Origin: Arabidopsis thaliana
Taxonomy: Eukaryota > Streptophyta > Magnoliopsida > Brassicales > Brassicaceae
DNA length: 64,000 bases
Direction: 5' to 3'
NCBI RefSeq assembly: GCF_000001735.4
Contig: NC_003076.8
Location: 26,167,835 to 26,231,834, forward strand
Under the pieces are notes generated by a model that worked only from the letters and a program-made list of their open reading frames with translations, was not told the DNA's origin and did no database searches. Below, one piece after another: positions 54,117 through 64,000 of this stretch; positions within the stretch are counted from its first letter, which is position 1; each line of letters starts with the position of its first letter. The position numbers were made by a program, and so were the translations under genes.

Positions 54117-57100
54117 ATGTTAATGGCGACTCCAACGTCTCGAGCCTCTCTCAATCTTCTTCGTCGATCGCCAAAACCCAAATATTTCTCATCTTCTTCT
54201 TGTCATTTTCGTCCCTCAACTTTTCGTAAATCATATCCTTGCCCCATCTGGTCTTCTTCTTTCTCTTTTTGTCTCCCTCCTCCTAGATCCACCACTTCCA
54301 CCTCTCTCTCCTCCTCCTCTTTCCGCCCCTTCTCCTCTCCTCCGTCCATGTCTTCCGCCGCCGCTGCCGCCGTGGAATCCGTCGTCTCCGACGAGACTCT
54401 TTCCTCGAATCCTCTCTTGCAGGACTTCGATTTCCCTCCGTTTGATTCCGTTGATGCCAGTCATGTTCGTCCTGGGATTCGTGCTCTATTGCAGCATCTC
54501 GTATGTTCACACCTTCTTCTTCGTTTTTCTTCACAGATTCATGTATTTTTGATTCGATTGTTATAGCCTCTTTGATTGATTTTCAGGAAGCTGAATTGGA
54601 GGAGCTAGAGAAATCTGTGGAGCCAACATGGCCAAAACTGGTGGAACCATTAGAGAAAATCGTTGATCGGTTAACTGTTGTTTGGGGAATGATCAATCAC
54701 CTTAAGGCTGTCAAGGACACACCTGAGCTACGTGCTGCCATCGAAGACGTTCAGGTTGAATAACTAATCATGCTTGTTTTTTGTGTGTTAGTTCAGTGAG
54801 TTGGGGGATTTATATCTTGTTTTACTTAACTACATTGGTCTTATGCAGCCAGAGAAAGTGAAGTTCCAGCTCAGGTTGGGGCAAAGCAAGCCTATTTACA
54901 ATGCCTTTAAAGCTATTCGTGAATCTCCTGATTGGTCATCGCTCAGTGAAGCTCGTCAACGCTTAGTAGAAGGCAAGTAGTTTCTTATTGGAACATTAAA
55001 ACAACGTTTCTTTCATGTGATAACTTTGGTTTCAGTATGAATTTCAGCTCAAATAAAGGAGGCGGTTCTCATTGGTATTGCTCTTGATGATGAAAAGAGA
55101 GAAGAGTTTAATAAAATTGAACAGGTTTGATGTAAATCAGTTTACTTGGTAAATTGGTTCTATGTTTGTCACAACTTTGCTTATGCTTACGCGCTGTTTT
55201 TTTCTTGATTGTAGGAACTCGAAAAACTTTCCCATAAGTTTTCTGAGAATGTTTTGGATGCAACAAAGAAATTTGAAAAGTTGATAACAGACAAGAAAGA
55301 GATCGAGGGATTGCCTCCATCTGCTCTTGGGCTATTCGCACAAGCAGCTGTCTCCAAGGTATCAATATTAACTGAAAGATATATAAAGTTCCATGTTTCG
55401 TTATTTTTTTAGTAAGGTTTGTTAATTTTTGCTTCTTGATATGTGACACTAGGGCCATGAAAATGCAACTGCTGAGAATGGACCATGGATCATTACACTG
55501 GATGCTCCTAGTTATCTTCCTGTCATGCAACATGCTAAAAACCGTGCTCTGCGTGAGGAAGTCTACCGTGCTTACCTATCTCGTGCCTCTTCTGGCGATT
55601 TGGATAATACGGCAATTATTGACCAGATTTTGAAGCTTCGCTTGGAAAAAGCTAAGCTTCTTGGTTACAACAATTACGCTGAGGTAGAGTCATCAACCTA
55701 AGTAAAACTGTTCTTTTTTCTTTCTAATTGGCTTAATGCGACTTTCTACTGTTCTAGGTAAGCATGGCTATGAAAATGGCTACTGTTGAGAAAGCAGCAG
55801 AGCTTTTAGAGAAGCTTCGTAGTGCATCCTGGGATGCGGCTGTTCAAGGTAACATACTGATACAGAGAAGATGTATTCAAATCAATTTGTTATTTGTTAA
55901 ACAAGTTGGCTACTGTTGAAACTTGTTACGGTCAGAAATAGCATGAGGCATTGGGCTATCCAATACGGAACTTTGACTTTCTTGAATCGTTGTATAAATT
56001 AGACATGGAAGACCTCAAGAGTTTCGCAAAGAACCAGGGTGCTGCAGAATCTGACAGTATGACTCATTGGGACACCACTTTCTGGAGTGAGAGGCTTCGT
56101 GAATCCAAATACGATATTAATGAGGTTCTTTGTCCTTCTGTAGCTAGTGATGCAATTATATATTGTTTTGAAAGTCTTGATCCTTATCTCTCGTTTTGGT
56201 CTTTCTAGGAAGAACTACGTCCATACTTCTCACTGCCAAAGGTTATGGATGGACTTTTCAGTCTAGCTAAGACACTTTTTGGAATTGATATTGAACCAGC
56301 AGATGGTTTAGCTCCGGTAAATTTGGAATCTTATCTGTTACCTTTCCATATATCGACCATGTGATTTATTAACCAGTCGTTTAGTGACATGAAATATTGA
56401 TTTGAAGGTCTGGAACAATGATGTTCGGTTCTACCGCGTCAAAGATTCTTCTGGGAACCCAATCGCTTACTTTTACTTTGATCCATACTCTCGCCCGTCA
56501 GAGAAAAGAGGTGGCGCTTGGATGGATGAGGTTGTTTCCCGTAGCCGAGTCATGGCTCAGAAAGGCTCTTCTGTTAGGCTGCCTGTTGCACACATGGTCT
56601 GCAACCAAACTCCACCAGTAGGTGACAAGCCAAGCCTTATGACATTCCGTGAGGTAAATGAAAAAACATCCATTGCACTTGCACATATCTAAGCGTAACA
56701 TGAAATCTCAAAAATCCTTTCTTGTTGACTATAACATCACTCTGATTTACAGGTAGAGACAGTATTTCATGAATTTGGACATGCTCTTCAGCACATGCTT
56801 ACGAAGCAGGATGAGGGGCTAGTTGCTGGTATCCGAAATATCGAGTGGGACGCGGTTGAATTACCATCACAGTTTATGGAGAATTGGTGCTACCACAGGT
56901 AATTTGGAGTTCATTTCCAGGCAGAATCGATGTTACCTCGTTGTGATTTACAAAGTAATGTGAAATGAGCGTTATGAATTGCTGGTTTCAGGGACACTTT
57001 AATGAGCATTGCTAAGCATTACGAAACAGGAGAAACACTCCCAGAGGAAGTATACAAGAAACTCCTGGCCGCAAGAACATTCCGTGCAGGGTCCTTTAGT

Positions 57101-57950
57101 CTTCGTCAGGTGAATATAAGACAACTAGCTGCTAATGTTTTGTTTTCAGGGGTGGTATTAATGATGATTTCATGTTTTGAATTTTCAGTTGAAATTTGCC
57201 AGTGTTGATCTTGAGCTGCACACAAAATACGTACCAGGAGGACCAGAGTCCATCTATGACGTAGATCAAAGGGTATCAGTAAAAACCCAAGTTATCCCTC
57301 CACTTCCTGAGGATAGATTTCTCTGTAGCTTCAGTCACATCTTTGCCGGTAACAACCCTCTTAAGCCTGAGAGACTATACATCGTTGGTGCGTTTTGATC
57401 TGACCATTCACCTACTAACTTGTTCATGAATTTCCAGGGGGATATGCAGCTGGATATTACAGTTACAAGGTAAATTTGAAAATCTCTTTATACTATAACC
57501 GACTCTGTAAATTCTCACTCAAATATCTAAAAAAACTGGATGTGAAAAACTTGCAGTGGGCAGAAGTTTTGTCTGCTGATGCATTTTCAGCATTTGAAGA
57601 CGCTGGACTAGACGACATCAAGGTATCAGTATATCCTAAAACATCTGTTATAGACACAAATAGTTGAGATACAAGATTACGAAATTTTTTGTTGCAAACA
57701 GGCTGTTAAAGAAACAGGACAGAGATTCAGAAACACCATACTTGCACTTGGAGGAGGGAAAGCGCCTCTTAAGGTATTACTAACTACTACTATATTGTGT
57801 TTTCATACAATAGTTTCAATATTTGTTGCATTTCATTCTCAATTGATTCCAAATTATGATCAGGTGTTTGTTGAGTTTAGAGGACGAGAACCTTCACCCG
57901 AGCCTCTTCTCAGACACAATGGACTCTTGGCTGCCTCTGCTTCTGCTTAA
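54117..57950 (+). CDS. OOP: Organellar oligopeptidase (OOP/TOP1), M3A metallopeptidase
   Basis: Seventeen exons join in frame to 791 residues, starting 54117-54500 and ending 57864-57950. The enzyme degrades short peptides, including cleaved targeting peptides, in chloroplasts and mitochondria, downstream of the presequence protease. Residues 1-80 are Ser/Arg/Pro-rich, a dual transit peptide. The zinc site HEFGH lies at residues 571-575 in exon 11, with Glu 572 catalytic and a Glu near 601 the expected third ligand. The C-terminal catalytic core is complete ([25 protein letters not shown]). The intron after exon 3 (54973-55047) has a GC donor. I start at [10 protein letters not shown]; an in-frame MKRIRIMATL lies 42 bp upstream and would lengthen the presequence. 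Confidence 0.95.
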
Positions 57951-58476
57951 CTCTTATATAATCCTCACAACATTTGGAAACTTTGAAAGACATTTATAAG
58001 ATGGAAAATCAACTTTTCTTTTTTAATATGCCAACCATTTACATCTAATACATTGCATTGATTTCTTTCTTCTCTTCTATCACCATTTTTCCTACCACAA
58101 CCAGACTCTTTAACACTACTAACAAAGAAAAATAAATAAAGTCATAGAACCTAAAAAGACTCTTTTCTTCTTCTTCTTCTCCTACAGTACCTACCCACTC
58201 ACTCTCACCCTCTGTTCAGCATCTCACAAATACACTAAACAACTCCTAAATCTAAAAGGTATTAAATAACGAACTCTTCTTCTTGCTTAAACTAGCACTC
58301 TCTTTCTATCTACCTATTACATTTTTCTTTCTAACTACATCTGCTTCCTAAGTTTATCATCGAAAGAAAAAACAAATCCTTTCCTTCAGTTTTCCCCTTC
58401 ATTCCTCCCTTTACACCCTCAGCTAAACGTTCCTAGTACTTCAGGACAGAATCAACGGTTAAATTCCCAAATGATT
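57951..58476. other. Convergent 3' region of OOP and GTE7
   Basis: About 526 bp holding the two 3' UTRs back to back. It is CT-rich on the plus strand around 58160-58330 (TCTTCTTCTTCTTCTCC). No gene. Confidence 0.6.
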
Positions 58477-60423
58477 TTAACATTGGGCTTCTTTTGCTTC
58501 CACAAATGGCGATTGAACACTATCTGCATCAGAATCACTACCTGATGAACTCCCACCTGACCCTGAATCTGCAGATCATTACAATGTTAGAGTCGACACA
58601 AGAATAGGGGAAACCTCTAGCAAGAGGAAAAGGGTTTATGAAAACATACCACTAGACGAGGAACTACCACCACTAGAACTGGAACTGCCTGAAGAACTAG
58701 AACCACTACTAGCAGCAGCTGCAACTGCAGTACCATCTCTTTCGATCTCTACAGATGGATAATCTTCGATTGGTATGTCCTCTCCAATGTCAACATCCTC
58801 TTCCCCTGCATCTCCTCTCCTTGTTCTCTTCTCCGCACTACCCATTTCTGCTACCGAAGCCTAAGAGACACAGACGAAGAAAACAATTTTGAGTATTGAA
58901 ACCACAGTGATCAAATGGTGGTTTTGATAGGAAGGCAGTGCAAATTTGCTTACCATGTTCCTAGGTGGAGTTGACACGTTCCTGATAAACCCTTGGCGCT
59001 TGATTTTGCTAGCCATCTTCTTGTAGTTCGTCACAAAACGATCAAGCTCCCATAGAGTCTCATTGTCGACAGCTTCTATATCCAGCTCAATTTCGTCCCC
59101 ATCTTGAGCTAAATGTCCGTTTCTCTTCCTGAGAATCTGAAGCAACTGACCAAGCTTCTCAGGAGGCAAGTCTTGTAGATTCATACCAAGCTTTGACTTC
59201 TCTTCCATCGTCATCAACCTCTTATTTGGATCCTTAGCCTTAGGCTTCGGCAACTTCCCCTTCCTTCCTTTTGACACTTCACTCACATCAGGAGGTGCTT
59301 CTACTTCAATTTCAAGCTGTGGAGGTGGTGGTTGAGGCTGCGGAAGTTCAGGCTGTATCACCGGAGGAGGGGGAGGAGGAGAAGGAGATTGAACGCGTGA
59401 CGGCTCGACTAATTGAGGAGGCAATGTAGGTTGTGGCGGCTTCACTGAATCAAGCTTCTTCGCAATAGATATTTGTTCGGTTCCTTTCCTAGGATTCGCC
59501 ACCATTGGCGGATTCTGATTCCACTGTCTTTGCTTGAAGTCAGGTTTGAAGTCAGGTTCAGGACGAGATGAAGAACCAGTGAGTTTAAGCTGCTGAGCCT
59601 CAAACTTCTTAAAAGCAGGATTGAACATTCCATCGAAATGATCCAAAAGCTTATCAGCCATAAAATACACATCTTGTCCCTTTGGATTATACGTCATTGC
59701 ATTGTCGAATGTCAATCTGACATCAGTAGCAAAATCAATCGGCGAAACGTAGAATCCTTTATCAAGATTCAATTTCACTGTACCCAGATCCATAGGTTTC
59801 TTCACAACCTGATGATAATCATGAAGCCCTAAACCAACCACATCAACAGGAGTGTTGAACACCCACGCCCATTTATGCTTCATTAGCTTCACCAAGATCT
59901 GACTACAGGTATTCAACATACCGGCCAATAATTTCTCCGACTCCGGATCCGACGGACCAAATTGATTGCTTCGCTTGAGACCTGACACATTTTTCTTCTG
60001 TTTCTTCTTCTTCGGTCCAAGGTCATTCTTTTCACCGGTGAAGTTATTCAACGGAGCTGATCGAACGGCGGGTACCTCTGGGATAGTATAACCTTGCTGA
60101 GTCTCGAACGTCCCTGACTCGATCCGTTCTCTCAGGATCCGAATCTGCTTGAGCTCTGAGGTAAAGCGCTTCTTAAGCTCCCTGAGCTGACTTGAGGTGT
60201 ACCCAGCGAGATTAAAAGTAGCATAGCTTCCAAATTCCGACGAGTCATCGCACTGCTTGCTCGAATTGCTCCTTTCGAAATTAGGGTTAGGGTTAGGGTT
60301 GAAGAGCGGAAGGTTATTGGTGTTTTCGGTGACGGATTGGTTTGTAAATTTCCTCATAAAAACGGCGCCGCATTGTTCCTGGTACGACGGTTCGTTTAAG
60401 GTAGCGAAAACAGCCGGAGCCAT
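58477..60423 (-). CDS. GTE7: BET-type bromodomain protein GTE7
   Basis: Three exons (60423-58954, 58860-58650, 58568-58477) give 590 residues. This nuclear reader of acetylated histones belongs to the global transcription factor group E. The bromodomain spans about 172-268 (MKHKWAWVFNTPVD, YHQVVKKPMDLGTV, NAMTYNPKGQDV), with the acetyl-lysine-binding Asn at 246. A Pro-rich linker (SPSPPPPPPVIQPELPQPQP) follows, then a NET domain (about 395-470, MEEKSKLGMNLQDLPPEKLG to IELDIEAVDNETLWELDRFV) and a Ser-rich acidic tail. Exon 2 contains a long Ser/Gly run. The NPNPNPN stretch at 42-48 is encoded by a perfect (TTAGGG)3 on the opposite strand. Confidence 0.95.
60281..60300 (+). repeat. (TTAGGG)3 telomere-like repeat inside GTE7 coding sequence
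   Basis: TTAGGGTTAGGGTTAGGGTT on the plus strand, read on the minus strand as alternating Asn-Pro codons. Confidence 0.9.
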
Positions 60424-60659
60424 ACGAATCGCAAGGTCATTTCTGGGGTTTTCACTCTTCTCGAGCTTTTAGAAGAAAAAAAAATTCACCTCCCAAAAAA
60501 GGCGCGGGAAAATTACATCACCGGCGAAAATTCCGGCGATCGGGGAACTGAAAAATTTTAGAGCTTCAGAAAAAGGGATGAAAAGAGGGTTTTTTGGGAG
60601 ATGGTCGATGATGATGAGGAAGAAGATGGGAGGCATCATCTCTTCTTAAAGGCCATTGG

Positions 60660-63600
60660 AATCTGACCGACATAACGCTTAGTTTAAATCTAACCGTTAA
60701 ATTTAGATCTTACGGTTCAGATCTGTTGGGTGACGCTGACCGATCTAGCTGCCCCGGAAATCTGCCACGGATGGCTCAGATCTTCGTAGTTATCCACGTG
60801 GAGTTATTTTAGCCGTTTGTTCGTGAGGCGTCGTGTGTATGTGTTATTTTTGTATTTTTTTAATAATTCCTACGAACTTTACAAAAATTGATGTGGATTT
60901 TTAAAATGATTTTCCTTTTTTTGTGAGAGAGGCAAACTAGTCATTTCTATGTCTGAATGGGTCCCACACTGACTTTTCATTATTTTTTGTTTTCTTTCGT
61001 TTCTTTATTTTCGGATTCGACTCTCTCATTGGTCGCTTTTTATTTTGCCAGGTCAGCGGTTGCCACGTGGAGACAGCTAGGATCTCGGTTTCATGAATGC
61101 TCCTCGTAACTTTTGAATCTTGCCCTTAAACTGGATTACTCCTAGCTAATTAAAGACTAAATCATAACTAATTAATTTGCTATGAAATAAGTATAAATTG
61201 CAATGAGTTGACAATTAAATATTCCGACCACAAACAAAACCCAAAAGAAAAAAAAACTCATTTCTCATCGCCGGGCGGTCACCGACTAGACGGCGGACGA
61301 ATTTAGGGCAACACCAGTTAGTCGGAATGACGAAAATACCCTTCTTGTTTATGAACCCAACCAAACCCCCAAATGGGCTTTTTCACTTTCAGATCTCTGG
61401 GCTAGAGAACTGCTAAAATATTGATTTCTCATTTTTTTCTCAAAAAAAAACGAATTTTGTTATTTTCGAAAGGAAAAAAAAATTGAGAGCGGTTATTACC
61501 AGAAAAAGCATGGTATTGTGTGGAGCAGAACTTACATCATAAACTAATCAGAAACTTTTAATAAATAAATCTAGTTAAACTGGAAAAAAAGTGAATGAAT
61601 TAAACAAAATCTAAGTAAACTGAATAATTTCTCAGAAACAAAGAAGAAGACTAACAAAAGTAACAACAAAAGAGAAGATAGAGAGGAGAAGAAAAGAAAG
61701 AGAAAGACAACTCAAGGCAAAAGAGTGATCCAAACACACAATTATTGAATCAATGAGGGCCATTTTTCATATATATATTTTTCCAGCAAAAATTGGGTCT
61801 AATCTGGACCGTTGAATTTTAAAAATATTTTCTCAAAAGCCCATATGATTATTAGTCGTGGGCCAAATTCTTCTAACCAACCTATATTAATTAAAAAGGA
61901 TTTAAAACATTTTTTCTTGTAATTGATATTTATTTCCATTTCCTATAAAAAAATTATCACTTAAAATATAATATTGATTACAATTATAATAAATAAATTA
62001 AACTTACGTATAATTCACCCCCAAAAAAAAAAAGACTCTTTGTGAAAAAGGGCAATCCGTAATAAGTACTGGAGAAGCTGAGAAATGAGAATGTTAAGAA
62101 GGGTAGCGTCTAAGCCCAACAACCAAAGTAGGGACCAGACAGCTAAGCAAACCCACTATCAGATATTTTCTCTATGCACCACGCGCTTTTTATTAAGAGC
62201 CGTGCGCTCACACTTCTTCATCTACTTACATAAATTTTGTCGCAAATCGGAATTTTCTTCACATTACAAGACAACAAACTACTACTATGCTGCACAATTA
62301 TAGTTTCCTTCATAAAGAACAAACATTATCATTTTTGCTAAACCTTCCAAATTGTTTCATCACGAAATTAAACGGTAATTTTCATGGAAATGTAAGTGAA
62401 AGAATCAGAGAAGAGAAATAGTGTAAATCGGATTTTGATCTCTTAGAAACTGAATTTCTTTCATTAATCAATAGGGAGGAAGAAGAATGAAATATGTTAA
62501 GACTAAATATTGGATAAGATACTTTTTCAATAACCGGTTAAATTGAATCACGGACCGGTTGGTTCGCTATGCTAGTTGGACTGGACTTCAGAATCCAGAT
62601 ATAAACGGCCCGCTAATAATGGGTTTTGTTATAGCCCAATATGTTTGTTCAAAACTCTCAGAGGCCCAGGATTACGGAAACAAATAGCTCCTCTCTAGCA
62701 CTGAGTATGTGTCTTTGAAAATAAAAGAAAATCGATAATTAGCCTACACGAGCGAAATGATAACACTAATCATTATATAGGATGCTATCTAGAAATTTGA
62801 CTTAGGAAAAAAAAGAAAAAATTTGCAAGCTGGCATTAGAGATGAAAACAAATTAGAAGACACGAATATAAATGTTACTATGAAAATCCAGGGTAAAATG
62901 AATAGTTTTGAACATGTGAATGTGAGATAAGATGTGACTTTGATTATGATTCGTACAAATCTGTGTAAAAACAAAACAAATATAATACCAGAAGTAGACA
63001 TAATTAACTGAATCTGGCTCCTGTTCTCTCATAAAGCTCCCTTCTTATGTTGTAATAATTGAATGTCCCCACTCTTTTTTTTTCTTTCTATTCGTCCCAT
63101 TTGTTTTTATTTCAAAAGTCGTTCTAATTGTTTCGAAGGAAATGTATAATATGAATCGTGTCGAATTTGATATTTGGATGTCTCATAAAATAACAGAAAA
63201 AATTCATAACTTTTTGACTAATGTGATATTTCTAATAGTGGTTTAGTGGATTGAATAGACCTGAGGATGGCCCTGTGCTCCACCTCGAGATATCAAGGTT
63301 TCTTTGATCGAATTGAAAAGTTTCAAATGATGTTCAAGATATTGTTATGTCTGATTGAATAGTTAAAATATCTCTTCTTTTTTTATAATATATTTTGAAC
63401 GTAACATATAGTTTTATCAACAACAACAAAAACGTAAGACATTCTATGACGATACCTAAAACGGCTTTGATGCTAAAATTTCTCTATCCATGACGATAAT
63501 TTAAACGGCCTAGCCGCTATTTGATTCACTGTGTGGCGTATTTGTTTTACTAAGTCAATGTGCCTCCTAAATGCAGAATATACGGGAATGATCTTTTGCC

Positions 63601-64000
63601 CTTCGTTTCACGCAAAGTGCTAAAACTTTAACCATATAAAACTCCCGAAATATAATTTAGTTCGCACAAATAATATCATGACATCAGTAAAGAGGACACG
63701 AGAGAAATCCGGGGGACCCGAGATCGTGTTGTATGTGTGTGAGAGTCTATGCTAAAATCTAAAGTTATGATGCAACACTATGTTTTTCTGTACACAATAA
63801 TGTTTTGTATAAATTATTTTAGAATTCGTTAACTTATCGGTATATATGGACCAACGAAATTTCGTGAATAAAATGCCATAACACTAACACCTACTAGGCA
63901 TGATTGGAAAAGTATGTTGGATGAATAAAAAAATGTTATGAGTGTGACATGCCGACTATACGTGAGCTCTTACTTTAACGTACACACTTATATATAGAAC
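60660..64000. other. Long intergenic region upstream of GTE7, no gene seen
   Basis: About 3.3 kb without a convincing coding frame or RNA gene. It holds two G-boxes, CACGTG at 60795-60800 and 61064-61069, both followed by GAG, and near 62585-62680 several GGCCC/TGGG motifs. It probably carries promoter sequence for GTE7 on the left and for a gene beyond the right edge. Confidence 0.5.

Noticed and set aside
54231..54534. Arg/Gly-rich frames opposite OOP exon 1
   Set aside because: Shadows of the Ser/Pro-rich transit-peptide coding strand.
55849..56002. Open stretch upstream of OOP exon 8 ([17 protein letters not shown]...)
   Set aside because: It is open in frame but belongs to the intron: joining exon 7 directly to 56003 gives a continuous [10 protein letters not shown] and the expected 791 residues, while an earlier acceptor near 55935 brings a stop.
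1..64000. CRISPR arrays, operons, phage or bacterial systems
   Set aside because: The window is plant nuclear DNA with spliced genes; no regularly spaced repeats or prokaryotic gene clusters are present.

Overview
The window is plant nuclear DNA and reads as Arabidopsis thaliana. The protein-coding genes are split by short GT-AG introns, the intergenic DNA is very AT-rich, the genes are compact, and several recognised proteins match known chromosome 5 genes in the At5g65460 to At5g65630 order. Species and locus names come from protein recognition, not from a search. Where I could rebuild complete exon chains, the coding length stayed in frame to a proper stop: 504 aa O-fucosyltransferase, 498 aa AIL7, 456 aa kinase, 605 aa nuclear protein, 791 aa organellar oligopeptidase, 590 aa GTE7.

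Layout. 0-1.2 kb: 5' end of kinesin KAC2 (minus), running off the left edge. 4.6-7.1 kb: O-fucosyltransferase (plus). 9.0-9.6 kb: CCI1-like small protein (plus). 10.2-12.5 kb: SGT1/ecdysoneless homologue (minus), head to head with SKIP34-like (12.7 kb, plus). 13.3-16.2 kb: U-box protein PUB50 with a pseudokinase domain (minus). 18.0-21.6 kb: AP2 factor AIL7 (plus). 22.0-25.0 kb: a TPR-like membrane-anchored protein and an RLCK VI kinase (minus). 27.6 kb: tRNA-Arg(CCT). 27.9-30.3 kb: glutamine-rich nuclear protein. 30.6-32.0 kb: UGT91-type glycosyltransferase (minus). 33.2-38.4 kb: two intronless PPR genes in a divergent pair. 44.3-45.2 kb: Dof factor SCAP1 (minus). 48.3-50.3 kb: lectin receptor kinase LecRK-IX.2 (minus). 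52.8-53.2 kb: a small unknown protein. 53.8 kb: tRNA-Asn(GTT). 54.1-58.0 kb: organellar oligopeptidase (plus). 58.5-60.4 kb: bromodomain protein GTE7 (minus). 60.7-64.0 kb: no gene recognised.

The accessory content lies between 38.4 and 52.5 kb, plus one element at 26 kb. It includes a complete foldback Mutator-like element with a perfect 9-bp target duplication (41.67-42.64 kb), a Tourist-like MITE with a TTA duplication (25.99-26.28 kb), a frameshifted receptor-kinase relic, and a tandem pair of small palindromic units. There is also a dispersed, rearranged duplication: a segment at 38.8-40.2 kb recurs at 50.5-52.3 kb with one module inverted, and the second copy sits between two direct copies of the LecRK proximal promoter.

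The genes do not form one pathway. They are ordinary plant housekeeping, developmental and signalling genes. The local themes are organelle biology (KAC2, two PPR proteins, OOP) and signalling kinases (PUB50, RLCK VI, LecRK). I did not find a coherent undescribed multi-gene system. The most unusual structure is the duplicated and inverted cassette around the LecRK promoter.
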